Notes: generated from the sequence alone by a model not told the origin. DNA of 64,000 nt from Lithobates sylvaticus (GCA_028564925.1 CM053033.1:204152107-204216106), one strand, 5' to 3'. Positions 10,674 to 21,985 are shown, counted from the first letter of the stretch. Program-made: numbers and translations.

Positions 10674-11702
10674 CTTACATAGTTACATAGTAGGTGAGGT
10701 CGAAAAAAGAGGGGTGTCACCAGTACGGTATTTGTGTATTGAAATCATATCTCCTCTCAAGCGTCTCTTCTCCAGAGAGAATAAATTCAGTGCTCACAAC
10801 CTTTCCTCATAACTAATATCCTCCAGACCCTTTATTAGCTTTGTTGCCCATCTTTGTACTCGCCCCATTTCCAGTACATCCTTCCTGAGGACTGGTGCCC
10901 AGAACTGGACAACATACTCCAGGTGCGGCCGGACCAGAGTCTTGTAGAGCGGGAGAATTATCGTTTCATCCCTGGAATTAATCCCCTTTTTAACGCATTC
11001 CAATATTCTGTTTGTTTTGTTAGCAGCAGCTTAGCATTGCATGCCATTGCTGAGCCTATCATCTACTAGGACCCCCAGGTCCTTTTCCATCCTAGACTCC
11101 CCCAGAGGTTCTCCCCCCAGTGTATAGATTGCATTCATATTTTTCCCACCCAAATGCATTATTTTACATTTTTCTACATTGAACCTCATTTGCCATGTAG
11201 TTGCCCACCCCATTAATTTGTTCAGACCTTTTTGCAAGGTTTCCACATCCTGCGGAAAAGTTATTGCCCTGCTTAGCTTAGTATTATCCAAAAATACAGA
11301 GATTGAACTGTTTACCCCATCATCCAGGTCGTTTATGAATAAATTAAACAGGATTGGTCCCAGCACAGAACCCTGGGGGACCCCACTACCCACCCCTGTC
11401 CATTCCGAGTACTCCCTATTTATCACCACCCTCTGAACTCGCCCTTGTAGCCAGTTTTCAATCCATGTACTCACCTTATGGTCCATGCCAACGGACCTTA
11501 TTTTGTACAGTAAATGTTTATGGGGAACTGTGTCAAATGCTTTTGCAAAATCCAGATGCACCACACACACCGTCTACAGGCCTTCCTATCTAGATGGCAG
11601 CTCACCTCCTCATAGAAGGTTAATAGATTGGTTTGGCAAGAACGATTCTTCATGAATCCATGCTGATTACTGCTAATGATACCGTTCTCATTACTAAAAC
11701 TA
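10674..11702 (-). mobile_element. CR1-clade LINE, 5'-truncated
   Basis: On the minus strand it runs from an RT fragment to the family 3' end, whose tail reads ACCTACTATGTAACTATGTA. It lacks roughly the first three quarters of a full CR1. Its 3' UTR is also shortened relative to the copy at 31.9-35.3 kb. It inserted in the minisatellite-bearing TTAA element. Confidence 0.85.
10794..11700 (-). pseudogene. CR1 LINE reverse transcriptase fragment
   Basis: It encodes the palm and thumb of a CR1 reverse transcriptase. In order: HGFMKNRSCQTNLL, DFAKAFDTVPH, SGVPQGSVLGPILFNLFIND, then a degenerate active site (VFLDNTKL where F/YADDTKL is expected), EKDLGVLVDDRLSN, and the C-terminal LPLYKTLVRPHLEYVVQFWAP and SYEERL blocks. 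The reading frame changes near 11570 and again near 11020. There are no endonuclease sequences. Loss of one active-site aspartate pair and the frame changes make it dead. Confidence 0.85.
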
Positions 11703-11950
11703 TGAGGTGGCACTGGTGGGCACTGATAGGTGGCATTGGTGGGTGGCAATGATGGGTGGCACTGAAGGGCACTAATAGGTGGCACTGATAGCTGGCACTG
11801 ATGGGCACTGATGGGTGGCAGTGATGGGCACTGATCGGCACTGGTAGGTGACACTGATAGGTGGCACTGATGAGGCACTGATTGGCACCACTGGTGAGCA
11901 TTGATAGGTGGCGCTGATTGCTGGCACCTATGTACTGGTGGGCACTGATT
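11703..11950 (+). repeat. ~22-bp minisatellite (GGTGGCACTGATGGGCACTGA)
   Basis: Roughly ten irregular units combine GGTGGCACTGAT and GGGCACTGATA modules. This is the interior array of the TTAA element and abuts the 5' end of the CR1 insertion. Confidence 0.85.
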
Positions 11951-12377
11951 CGTGGCACTGGCAGGCGGTACTGGTGGGCACATATGAGGTGGCTTCGCCT
12001 CTTCCTCTTCGGGACCGATGTCCCTTCAACAGAAGCCAGTGATCGGCTTTTTTTTTTCTCCTCACGCTATCAGCGTGAGAATAAAAAAATAAAACAATTA
12101 CCGATTTTCTGTTTACATCACGTAATCAGCTGTCATTGGCTGACAGCTGATCACGTGGTAAGGGGTCGGGATTGACCCCTTACTCTGATCTGTGATCACC
12201 CGAGTCTCATTGACTCGGGTGATCAAAGCGAACGCCGCAAGCGCCTTTCAGGGGGCGTGGCGAGCATGCAAAGGGGAGGACGTCAATAGACGTACTCCCG
12301 ACAAAGCAGAGCCACGCTGTAACCGTCATTCGGCTATATCGCGGATCTGAAGGGGTTAATATCTAAATCGCTGTCAA

Positions 12378-13716
12378 CAAAAGTGAGTACACCCCTAAGT
12401 GAAAATGTCCAAATTGGGCCCAAAGTGTCAATATTTTGTGTGGCCATTATTCTCCAGCACTGCCTTAAACCTCTTGGGCATGGAGTTCACCAGAGCTTTA
12501 CAGGTTGCCACTGGAGTCCTCTTCCACTCCTCCATGATGACATCACAGAGCTGGTGATGTTAGACACGTTGTGCTCCTCCACCTTCTGTTTGAGGATGCC
12601 CCACAGATGGTTAAGGTCTGGACACATGCTTGGCCAATCCATCAACTTTACCCTGAGCTTCTTTAGCAAGGCAGTGGTCGTCTTGGAAGAGTGTTTGTGG
12701 TTGTTATCATGTTGGAATACTGCCCTGCGGCTGTCTCTGAAGAGAGGGGATCATGCTCTGCTTCAGTATGTCACAGTACATGTTGGCATTCATGGTTCCC
12801 TCCATGAACTGTAGCTCCCCAGTGCCGGCAGCACTCAAGCAGCCCCAGACCATGACACTCCCACCACCATGCTTGACTGTAGGCAAGACACACTTGTCTT
12901 TGTACTCCTCACCTGGTTGCCGCCACACACGCTTGACACCATCTGAACCAAATAAGTTTATCTTGGTCTCATCAGACCACAGGACATGGTTCCAGTAATC
13001 CATGTCTTTAGTCTGCTTGTCTTAAGCAAACTGTTTGCAGGCTTTCTTTAGAAGAGGCTTCCTTCTCGGATGACAGCCATGCAGACCAATTTGATGCAGT
13101 GTGCAGCGTATGGTCTGAGCACTGACAGGCTGACCCCCCACCCCTTAAACCCCTGCAGTAATGCTGGCAGCACTCATACCTCTATTTCCCAAAGACAACC
13201 TCTGGATATGACGCAGAGCACGTGACCTCAACTACTTTGGTCAACCATGGCGAGGCCTGGTCTGAGTGGAACCTGTCCTGTTAAACCGCTGTATGGTCTT
13301 GGCCACCGTGCTGCAGCTCAGTTTCAGGGCAATCTTCTTATAGCCTAGGCCATCTTTATGTAGAGCAACAATTCTTTTTTTCAGATCCTCAGAGAGTTCT
13401 TTGCCATGAGGTGCCATGTTGAACTTCCAGTGACCAGCATGAGAGAGTGAGAGCGATAACACCAAATTTAATACACCTGCTCCCCATTCACACCTGAGAC
13501 CTTGTAACGAGTCACATGGGGATGGAAAATGGCTAATTGGGCCCAATTTGGACATTTTCACTTAGGGGTGTACTCACTTTTGTTGCCAGTGGTTTAGACA
13601 TTAATGGCTGTGTGTTGAGTTATTTTGAGGGGACAGCAAATTTACAATGTTATACAAGCTGTACACTCACTACTTTACATTGTAGCAAAGTGTCATTTCT
13701 TCAGTGTTGTCACAAA
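12378..13716 (-). mobile_element. Tc1-like DNA transposon, almost full length
   Basis: Inverted repeats contain CAACAAAAGTGAGTACACCC (12375-12394) and its complement ending near 13587. A trailing segment with GAGGGGACAGCAAATTTACA and TGTAGCAAAGTGTCATTTCT reaches about 13716; I recall this as part of the same vertebrate Tc1 family. The transposase is on the minus strand. The left end abuts the TTAA of the preceding element. Related elements are known from fish and lampreys, which suggests horizontal spread, but that is family knowledge, not shown here. Confidence 0.85.
12428..13417 (-). pseudogene. Tc1 transposase, dead DDE enzyme
   Basis: The start at 13417 gives MAPHGKELSEDLKKRIVALH, the usual Tc1 N-terminus with paired helix-turn-helix DNA-binding segments. 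The catalytic domain shows HVLWSDETKINLFG (first Asp, near 12971), HGGGSVMVWGCLSAAG, and FQHDN (second Asp, near 12710). The third block reads CPDLNHLWGIL where the family has PDLNPIEHLWGIL. An in-frame 9-bp deletion near 12609 removed Pro-Ile-Glu and thus the third catalytic acid. Frame changes occur near 12700 and between 13003 and 13241. The C-terminus ENNGHTKY and its stop are intact. About 330 codons, the normal size. Confidence 0.88.
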
Positions 13717-14158
13717 AAATATTGGCTTATCTAGATCTCAGATAGAAAACACTACTGCCATTCATAGAATGCCTTGTATTGAATACAAGGCCGTCTCTGA
13801 ATGGACAAGGTGGAGATTGTGATGTCACTGCCCCTCCAGTCCTCAGCATCCCATCAGAGAATGCCTCGTAGCCATTGAAAAAAATACAAGGTGTTCTATG
13901 AAAGGCCGAGTGACTACCCCCTGTAGTCTGTATGCAGAGGGGAAGTCAAAGGTGGAAAATTGAGGCTATCTCTGTAGTACTACTGTCTACTACAGTGAAT
14001 TTCAGCTTCCCCAATTGCTCCTTAGGTATGAGATATACATACTTACATTGTGTCAAGCTGGACCAATGTAAGTATGAAAAAGAATCATACCTGAAATTCA
14101 GCTAGGATAAAGGGCAGACCCTATGTGCTTTTTTACCTCCTTCTAAAATACTCTAAAG
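13717..14158. other. Unclassified DNA with a small hairpin
   Basis: No coding frame or recognised family. A short inverted pair (GCCTTGTATTGAATACAAGGC near 13771-13791, and ATACAAGGTGTTCTATGAA near 13886) resembles the remains of a foldback MITE. Confidence 0.4.
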
Positions 14159-15570
14159 CAGGGGTCTCCAAACTTTATAGACAAAGGACCACTTTACTAT
14201 CCTTACAAATTTAGGGGGGGGGGGGGGGGGTGGACTGTGGCCAGTGGGAGTAAAAAGTGCCCTAGTGTCAGTGGGAGTAAACCGTGCCCCATCATTGGTG
14301 TCATTGGGAAGAATAGTGCCCCGTTATTGGTGTCTGTGGGAGGAATAGTGCCCCGTTATTGGTGTCAGTGGGAGGAATAGTGCCCCATCATTGGTGTCAG
14401 TGGGAGGAATAGTCCCCCATCATTGGTGTAAATGGGAAGAATAGTGCCCCATCATTGGTGTCAGTAGGAGAAATAGTGCCGCATCATTGGTGTCAGTGGG
14501 AGGAATAAAGTCGCATCATTGATGTCAGTGGGAGGAATAGTGCCCCGTTATTGGTGTCTGTGGGAGGAATAGTGCCCTGTCATTGGTGTCAGTGGGAAGA
14601 ATAGTGCCCCATCATTGGTGTCAGTAGGAGAAATAGCGCCGCATCGTTGGTGTCAGTGGGAGGAATAGTGTCTCATCATTGATGTCAGTGGGAGGAATAG
14701 TGTCCCATCATTGGTGTAAATGGGAGGAATAGTGCCTCATTATTGGTGTCAGTGGGAGAAATAGTGCCCCATCATTGGTGTAAATGGGAGGAATAGTGCC
14801 TCATTTTTGGTGTCAGTGGGAGAAATAGTGCCCCATCATTGGTGTAAATGGGAGGAATAGTGTCCCATCATTGGTGTCAGTGGGAGGAATAGTGCCCCAT
14901 CATTGGTGTCAGTGGGAGGAATAGTGCCCCATCATTGATGTCAGTGGGAGAAATAGTACCCCATCATTGATGTCAGTGGGAGGAATAGTCCCCCATCATT
15001 GGTGTAAATGGGAGGAATAGTGTCCCATCATTGGTGTCAGTGGGAGGAATAGCGCCGCATCATTGGTGTCAGTGGGAGGAATAGTGTCCCATCATTGATG
15101 TCAGTGGGAGGAATAGTGCCCCATCATTGATGTCAGTGGGAGGAATAGTACCCCATCATTGATGTCAGTGGGAGGAATAGTCCCCCATCATTGGTGTAAA
15201 TGGGAGGAATAGTGTCCCATCATTGGTGTCAGTGGGAGGAATAGTGCCCCATCATTGGTGTAAATGGGAGAAATAGTGCCCCATTATTGGTGTCAGTGGG
15301 TGAAATAGTGCCCCATCATTGGTGTAAATGGGAGGAATAGAGCCCCATTATTTGTGTCAGTGGGAGAAATAGTCCCCCATTATTGGTGTCTGCGAGAGGA
15401 GTAGCTCCCCATCATTGGTGTCAGTGAGAGGACTAATGTCACTTTGTTGGTGTCAGTGGCAGGAACTATGCCCACTGTTGCTGACATTGCAGGGGAATAG
15501 TGCCCCAAGGGCTGGATAAAAGCAAGCAAAGGGTCTCATCTGGCCCTCCGGGCCGCAGTTTGGAGACTTG
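14159..15570. mobile_element. hAT-like unit filled by a 32-bp minisatellite
   Basis: The left end CAGGGGTCTCCAAACTTTA and right end GCCGCAGTTTGGAGACTTG are imperfect complements of a common vertebrate hAT terminus. I found no 8-bp duplication (CTCTAAAG versus CCTTACCT), so the right border is worn. Most of the interior is tandem repeat, preceded by a 20-bp G-tract. Confidence 0.65.
14245..15480 (+). repeat. 32-bp minisatellite, ~39 units
   Basis: The unit is ATTGGTGTCAGTGGGAGGAA followed by TAGTGCCCCATC. Recurrent variants (GTAAATGGGAGG, ATTGATGTCAG, GCCGCATC) appear in a repeating order, so blocks of several units were copied together. Phase is kept at 32 bp almost throughout. Confidence 0.92.
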
Positions 15571-15752
15571 CCTTACCTACCTTCATCCCTTATGTTGTTT
15601 TCCAAAATCTATATATACCTACATATATAGGTATATACTGTATAGGTTGTCCTAATGTGTATATATAGGAGAAATATATGTAGGAGTCCAAATGTAAGGT
15701 GGAACTTCTCTCAATCAACACTGACTATTTTTAATCATTATGCTGCTAGAAT

Positions 15753-15830
15753 TAGTTACATAGTTACATAGTAGGTGAGGTTGAAAAAAGACACAAGTCC
15801 AACCTATGTGAAAGTATAGTATATAGTAAA
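15753..15830 (-). mobile_element. CR1 3'-end fragment
   Basis: TTAGTTACATAGTTACATAG, GTAGGTGAGGTTGAAAAAAG and ACACAAGTCCAACC match the CR1 3' terminus in reverse. Only about 80 bp was inserted, which is typical of very early 5' truncation. Confidence 0.75.
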
Positions 15831-16237
15831 TAAATAATAATTATATTTATTTGTGTATTTTTTTCTACATTTCTTTAGGTACTTCCTGATTTCTGGCCTA
15901 GGCCAAAATGATGTCATACATCCCAGGAGTCTTCCTGGGCATTTTTTTTCTTTCAAGTGGAGGAGGGGGGGAGGGGTTTTCTCAGCTAAGCACACTGTGC
16001 CTGTCTACACGCCTGAGATAAGGGCAGATGGATTCCAGGAAGTAAATGCTACATGAATCATCTGCCCTAACTCAAGATGGCCATGACCAGAAATGCTAGG
16101 AGGGTGTATTTCAAAATGATTTCTTAGCAAAATAAATCCTGGAAACATGGATTGGGTGAAGGCGTTTGCTTTGCATATGAAAAATAAATGAAACCGCGTT
16201 TTTGGTTTCTGGTGCTCGGATGCAGTGTAGTTCCACT
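15831..16237. other. Unclassified DNA
   Basis: No gene is visible. The stretch before 16238 (CTGGTGCTCGGATGCAGTGTAGTTCCACTTTAA) resembles the terminus of another TTAA MITE, but I cannot place its partner. Confidence 0.3.
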
Positions 16238-16241
16238 TTAA

Positions 16242-17154
16242 CTGCTTAAGGACTGCCTCACACCGATATACGTTGGCAGAATGGCACGGGTCGCAGTCCT
16301 GAGCTCCGTGACCCTGGCCGCGGGACCAGCGGACCCGATCGCCGATGGAGTCCCGCGATCGGGTCACAGAGCTGAAGAACGGGGAGAGGTATGTGTAAAC
16401 AAACCTCTCCCCGTGCTTCCTAGCGACACTGTCACTGATCGGCTGTTCCCTGTCATTGGGAAAGCCGATCAGTGATGTCGAATGTCAAGCCACGCCCTCT
16501 ACAGTAAAAAAAACACACACGTCACACTTAACCCCTCCCCGCCCCCTAGTTGTTAACTCCTTCACTGCCAGTGTAATTTACATAGGAATCAGTGCATTTA
16601 AATAGCACTGATTGCTGTATAAATGACAATGGTCCCAAAAATGTGTAAAAAATGTCTGATGTGTCCGCCATAATGTCGCAGTCACAATAAAAATCGCTGA
16701 TCGCCGCCATTACTAGTAAAAAAAAAAAATATTAATAAAAATGCTATAAAACTATCCCCTATTTTGTAAACGCTATAACTTTTGCGCAAACCAATCAATA
16801 ATCGCTAATTGAGATTTTTTTTACCAAAAATATGTAGAAGAATACGTATCGGCCTAAACTGAGGAAAAAAAATTTTTTTTATATATTTTTTGGGATATTT
16901 ATTATAGCAAAAAGCAAAAAATATTGAATTTTTTTCAAAATTGTCGTTATTTTTGTTTATAGCGCAAAAAATAAAAACCGCAGAGGTGATCAAATACCCC
17001 CAAAAGAAAGCTCTATTTGTGGGAAAAAAAGGACACCAATTTTGTTTGGGAGCCACGTCGCACGACCGCGCAATTGTCAGTTAAAGCAACGCAGTGCCGA
17101 ATCGCAAAAAGGTGCCTGGTCCTTTGGCTGCCAATTGGTCCGGGGCTGAAGTGG
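16242..17154 (+). mobile_element. Family A TTAA MITE, copy 3
   Basis: TTAA occurs at 16238-16241 and 17155-17158. It shows the family order: TATACGTTGGCAGAATGGCA, the AACGGGGAGAGGT hairpin, ACTGATTGCTGTATAAATGAC, the A/T-rich right half, TTTTGTTTGGGAGCCACGTC, and GGTCCGGGGCTGAAGTGG at the end. It is nearly full length and well preserved. Confidence 0.85.
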
Positions 17155-17158
17155 TTAA

Positions 17159-18050
17159 GTGAACTACACTTTGTACATTTAACATTGTCAGTGCGTAGCG
17201 AATTTTGGTGACGTCCCACCTATGTAATCAGTGTGATTCTAGCACTAGTAAGGGAGGGCAGCAATGCACTTTCTGTAGTGTAGAATTTAGAGTAACATGG
17301 ATAGTATTGGTGACCCGTCCTTACGGCGGCCCTCCACTCACCTCTGCTAAACTGACCTCACCTTGCTTGGCCCGGGTACAGTCTCTGTCGCTGACCACGT
17401 TTGATCAGCAGAGCACAAGTAACTGCAACTAAGCACTAAGCTGTTCCATGTGATGGCTTATTTCCCCCATTTTATTTTAATTGGGGGGCAAAGAGAGAGG
17501 GAGAAAACCAGACAGCAAAGTGTGTGTGAGAGCCAGAGAAAGACAATCCAATTACTTCCAACTGGGACCACGAGCCAATTAACTCTTACCTAACCGGTGC
17601 TGCTCCATTGTTCACTGTCTACAAGGGACTGCCACTAAAATCCACTTCTGGCAGCATTTTGAGTATTACCAAAAGGTGAATCACGCTGGACTCTGTGCCA
17701 ACTACAAAGCTTATTAACTAATGTAGCTATGTATCCTTTAAGAGTAAAGCAAAGTCTTTGTCATTGTACTTTTTACTTTTTTTGTCAGTAACACATGTGA
17801 AAGAGATCAGCCTATTGAATAATCGTATTAACGTGTTTTATTGTATAAAAAAAAAAATCTTGTTTCTATGTATACTGGGGGCTTGCTAAACTTTTCCAAT
17901 ACACATGCTGGCTCTTCATCCTGGTCGCACCTTGCTGATTCTCTCATGCTGTCACTAGAAGTTTACTAGAAGGGCTTCATCTGCTAAAAAGCTAAATATT
18001 CTCTCCAGTCTACAAGGACACGGAACACAATGCTGCTGGTAGCAAGAGAC
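17159..18050. other. Unclassified DNA
   Basis: About 0.9 kb without a persuasive open frame, terminal repeat or splice pair. A purine-rich segment near 17490-17550 and a run of A at 17847-17857 are the only features. Confidence 0.4.
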
Positions 18051-18058
18051 AATGGGGG

Positions 18059-18694
18059 CAGGGACGTTTTTAAGGCAGGGCAAAAGGGGCAGCTGCCCTG
18101 GGCCCTGTCATTGTTGTGGGGCCCAAAGCAGCTGCCTCATACTTGCCAACTATCCTGGTTTAAATTCCCTCAAACCTTGAGGTTTTAGTCCTGTGCTGTG
18201 TCCCAATATCTCAGTGTGAAGTGCTGCTACTAATGCTGCCCAGCTCTGCCCTATTGTTGTGTACAGATGACTCACCTGCAGACCCTGTGTTTACATGTAA
18301 ATTACTGGCATTCATATGCAAATAGCGGCAGCATTCACATGTAAATAGTGGCGGCCGGCGACATTGATATGTATATCATGCCCCCCTGAGGTCATATCCA
18401 CAGTAATCTGTAGTAACCAATCAACAAGCAGAAATCATGTGCTGTAACCTCTAGCAACTAATCAGTGAGCCGTAATGTGTGCTGTAACCTCTAGCAACTA
18501 GTCAGTGAGCAGTAATGATACACTGTAACCTCTGGCAACCAATCGCAATAGCTGCCTGATCTGATTCAGTAAACTGATTTTGAGTCTAGCTGCTATTTAT
18601 TGTATGTCTCAGAGCAGATGGAGAGCAAAATTGCATGGGGGGGGGGCCAAGAAAAGTTTTGCCCAGGGTCCAATCAATATTAAAGACGGCCCTG
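18059..18694. mobile_element. hAT MITE with perfect 8-bp TSD
   Basis: The ends are CAGGGACGTTTTTAA and TTAAAGACGGCCCTG. AATGGGGG is present at 18051-18058 and 18695-18702. Internally AACCTCTAGCAACTAATCAG-like units occur three times (18440-18545). It is non-coding. Confidence 0.85.
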
Positions 18695-18696
18695 AA

Positions 18697-18935
18697 TGGG
18701 GGTTATTTACTAAAGGAAAATCCACTTTGCACTGCAAGTGCACTTGAAAGTAAAGTCGCTTTAGATCCGAAGGGGACATGCAAGGAAAATAAAAAACAGC
18801 ATTTTAGCTTGCACATGATTGGATGATAAAATCAGCAGAGCTTCCACTGATTTCTACACCTTAGATTTAGAGCGACTGCACTTCCAAGTGCACTTGCAGT
18901 GCAAAGTGGATTTGCCTTTCGTAAATAACCCCCCA
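18697..18935. mobile_element. Foldback MITE (GGGGGTTATTTACTAAAGG)
   Basis: Left arm GGTTATTTACTAAAGGAAAA plus CCACTTTGCACTGCAAGTGC is mirrored by the right arm ending TTTGCCTTTCGTAAATAACC. Arms are about 50 bp. The preceding hAT MITE inserted at its left edge, so the hAT target duplication is made of this element's terminus. Confidence 0.75.
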
Positions 18936-19002
18936 ATGTAATCTTTGTTTATGACTTTGGTGACATTAGGGAGCTTGACAGTAGACAGTAGAAAACAAAA
19001 AT

Positions 19003-19130
19003 GGCGGCACAGTGGTGTAGTGGTTAGCACTTTTGCGAAGCAGTAAAAAGGGTCGCTGGTTCGAATCCCAACCAGGTCACTACCTGCCTGGAGTTTGCAT
19101 GTTCTCCCTGTGCCTTTCCTTTTTCCTTTA
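19003..19130 (+). mobile_element. tRNA-derived SINE, 3'-truncated
   Basis: GGCGGCACAGTGGTGTAGTG opens a tRNA-like head with an A box (TGGTGTAGTGG) and a B box GGTTCGAATCC (19058-19068). It is followed by the body motif GGAGTTTGCATGTTCTCCCT. The head would recruit RNA polymerase III; reverse transcription would have relied on a LINE. The same body occurs in reverse at 36602-36725. Confidence 0.8.
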
Positions 19131-20990
19131 CAACACTGTTGGGGGGTGCTTTGGTGAGCTACCAGGGTTATAAACAGACCCCTGACATCTGACCTTTGAG
19201 TTGGAGAAAGGAATTGAGGACACAGATTCTTCAATTCCTTTCTCTACAGCCTCTGAAGATGAATGAACAGGAGACAGAGGCTCCTGTTTATTCATAAACT
19301 GAAGAATAGTAAGCACTATGTACAAGTGATTAGTACCGATCACTCACTTTGACCATTCAGAAAAAGAAGGGGTCAGTAAATTACATATTTCCCCACTCTT
19401 CATCCTGACTGCGACACATCCCCCTGTGTACCTGCAACAGCTGGTGGGACAGGGAAGCAGGTACACAGTGCTGTGGGAGGGGGGCTCGGGCACACAGGTC
19501 ATCAGATATGGGCAGGACAGGGAGGGGGATCAGTGCAGAGGGGTGCAATTAAAGAATGACTATGTCTGTGTCTCTCCTTGCAGCAGCTAATAGCTAGAAT
19601 GGTGGAGAGAACCAGCTCAAAGCTGCTGCAGAGAGCTGCACAGGGCATTCTTCTATAATTCCTTCCCTGCCCCCCTGTACCGATTCCCCCTGCTGCCTGG
19701 GCTCCCTGTGTGCCCGGGTCCCCTACAAGAGGACCGGTGGTAACCCTCTATTGGCGGCTCTGAGTATCAGTGACCGCAATAATAACCTCCAGCATTAATG
19801 TCAGTGTCCACAAAATTACCCCCCCAGGATTGGTCTCAGCAGCCACAATAAATCAGTGCAGTGTTTTCTTAAATCTCAGCCCCCCCTTCCTATTAGTGGT
19901 CTGGTCAGTAACCGTTTTTTTAACCCCCCGTTTTTAACCCCCCCCTATCTGCATCGGTGGTCAGTGGATTGGTAGTAAAATGTAACTTTCACGATGACAC
20001 ATGCTTCTGTGCCTCTCTTCCCCCAACGAGGCCGGGACTATACTACTGTCAGACAGAGAAAAGATTACTTTGTCTAAAAAAAGTACTGTCTCTACTGCAG
20101 TGCTGGATGCTGAAATGCATCAAATGTTTTAACCCCAACACCCAGCTGCAGCTTTGCAAAATCTGCAGGTACCCAACAGGTGAGGGACCCAGTTCAGGAC
20201 ACGAAGGGCCGCACATAGGGAGCCGGCGGGCTGTGTGTTGGGCACCAGGGCTTTAGGATGTTCATCTGGGTGACATGCCTATGTAATCTGACTGCCCAGT
20301 GCATCACCATTACCAACTGTGTTGTAGGTGCCACTTATCATGGGGTAAAAAAAGCAATCAGTTCATGTTTTGTGACCTGCCCACCAAACAGTTATGTAGA
20401 AGCCCAAAAAAACATGATTGCCCAAACTGCCCGGAATCTTTTGTTTACAGGTTTTAGTATGGCTTTTCTTTTCTGCACGTAACTGATAACTGTTAACTAG
20501 GATCTGATGGTTATTATTTATTGTATTTTTTTTTTTTTTATACAAAAATCGAAATCTCAGCCTATGCAACTAAATGATGTGTGTTACCAGTGAGGCTGCA
20601 GACCGATCGCATGTCTTGTTTGTAAAAAAGAACACACACTGAGGTCAGAACACTGCAAGAGTTCATATGCCACACTGGGGGAGGAAAGAAATCGGAGCAG
20701 GGGTCAGAGGCCCCCAATTCGCACTTAGGATGTGGCCTGGGCCACTGACTCCCAGCTAAATGACCTTATTGAAGAGGTGAGTGTAACCCAATCTCTACAA
20801 AAAAAATGGTTCCTTGCCTGGCACTGATGCAAACCTGTTTATGATCTGTCAGTAAAATTAGCATGATACACAGTTAGTCCCTGTGAGTGTCACAAATCAC
20901 GGTCTTCAAATTTCAGGCATCTGTACACTAGAGATACTGTTGTATGCAATTTGATTTTGCTACTATATATCCTGTATAAAAAATGAATAA
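19131..20990. other. Unclassified DNA, no gene recognised
   Basis: This is one of the longest stretches free of recognised repeats. An open frame at 19957-20256 has paired cysteines (CIKCFNPN...LCKICRYP) but weak start context, no flanking splice logic that I can defend, and no family I recognise. A near-palindromic pair near 19200-19260 (GAAGAATTGA type) is present. Confidence 0.35.
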
Positions 20991-20997
20991 CTAGCTG

Positions 20998-20999
<2 letters not shown>

Positions 21000-21039
<40 letters not shown>

Positions 21040-21085
21040 TGTAAAGCGTTGCGTAAACTGTTGGCGCTATATAAATCATGAATAA
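21000..21085 (+). repeat. (TA)n microsatellite plus L2 3' tail
   Basis: About 17 TA units are followed by GTAAAGCGTTGCGTAAACTG and TTGGCGCTATATAAAT. This is the 3' end of the L2-type LINE seen in reverse at 36.2 and 48.1 kb. Only the tail is present. Confidence 0.7.
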
Positions 21086-21282
21086 TATAAATATTATATG
21101 TATTTATTGGCGTATAACATGCACTTTTTCATCCTGACAATTGGGTGCAAATAGCGTATGCGTGTTATACACCAATACCTACATTTTTGCTGCCTCAGAG
21201 GGGACAGGGAGGGGGGCGGGACGAGCGCCGCCAGATTACATACAGTGAGAATCTCCTGTTTACTTGGCGGCCTCTGTAATAA

Positions 21283-21638
21283 TAAACATACGAAAGTGTA
21301 GCACTAATCGTAAACAATATAAAGTGAATAACAAATAAAAACACAATATCATGTGAGATATCTCTGAGATATGCCCCAGTAGAAGACTGTATTGTGTCGA
21401 AATATATATTTATTGTATCCACTTAGTAGTCATTTATTTGGTGGTGAGTTCTCATTTGGACTTTATTTGGGTTTATTCCCACTCACATGATATTGTGTTT
21501 TTATTTGTTATTCACTTTATATTGTTTACGATTAGCGATACATTTTCGTTTATTGCTTTAAGACTTTGTTTGTTTTGTATGTTAGCGGCTTTTTTCAATT
21601 TTTTTGGGTTAGCACAGTTCTTTTCCACATTCTCGGCT
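21283..21638. mobile_element. Foldback insertion with 10-bp target duplication
   Basis: TCTGTAATAA flanks it at 21273-21282 and 21639-21648. Inside, 21301-21358 and 21482-21540 are almost perfect ~58-bp inverted arms (AAACAATATAAAGTGAATAA and partner), around a ~120-bp loop with a GTAGAAGACTGTATTGTGTC motif. The class is unknown to me. Confidence 0.65.
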
Positions 21639-21756
21639 TCTGTAATAAGAAGTCCCGTCTCCTGGGCCGCCATTGGACCACTGTTCTGTCTATCATAGAA
21701 GATTCTCACTGAATGTAATCTGTTGGCGCTCATCCGGCCCCCCTCCCTGTCCCCTC

Positions 21757-21985
21757 TAGGCTGCAGATGGGCATTGATCAGGCTGCACTGATGGCAATGG
21801 TGAGGCTGCTGCATTGAAGGTAATGGTGAGGCTGCTGCATTGATGGCAATGGTGATGGCAATGGTGAGGCTGCTGCATTATTGTGGACTGATGAGGTTGT
21901 ATTGATGGCACTTGTGAGGCTGCAGATGGACATTGATCAGGCTGCATTGATGGCAATGGTGAGGCTGCAGATGGGCACTGACCCT
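21757..21985 (+). repeat. Irregular 20-24-bp minisatellite
   Basis: Units combine GAGGCTGCTGCATTGATGGC and AATGGT modules in about nine imperfect repeats within the TA-flanked MITE. Confidence 0.8.

Larger units (their letters stand above)
10477..12355 (-). mobile_element. Long TTAA element related to family A, hosting CR1
   Basis: The left part carries CCACAAATAGAGCTTTCTTT as in family A. The right part has a minisatellite, a CTCACGCT/AGCGTGAG hairpin, an AGCTGTCATTGGCTGACAGC palindrome and a CGGATCTGAAGGGG end before TTAA 12356-12359. Both parts belong to one unit, because the stretch GATGAGCACTGAGTGATAAGG before the CR1 and the minisatellite after it share the same repeat theme. Confidence 0.6.

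Noticed and set aside
19957-20256. Cys-paired open frame resembling a small zinc ribbon
   Set aside because: Spacing fits no family I know, start context is weak, and the DNA has no exon-like borders. Chance is the simpler reading.
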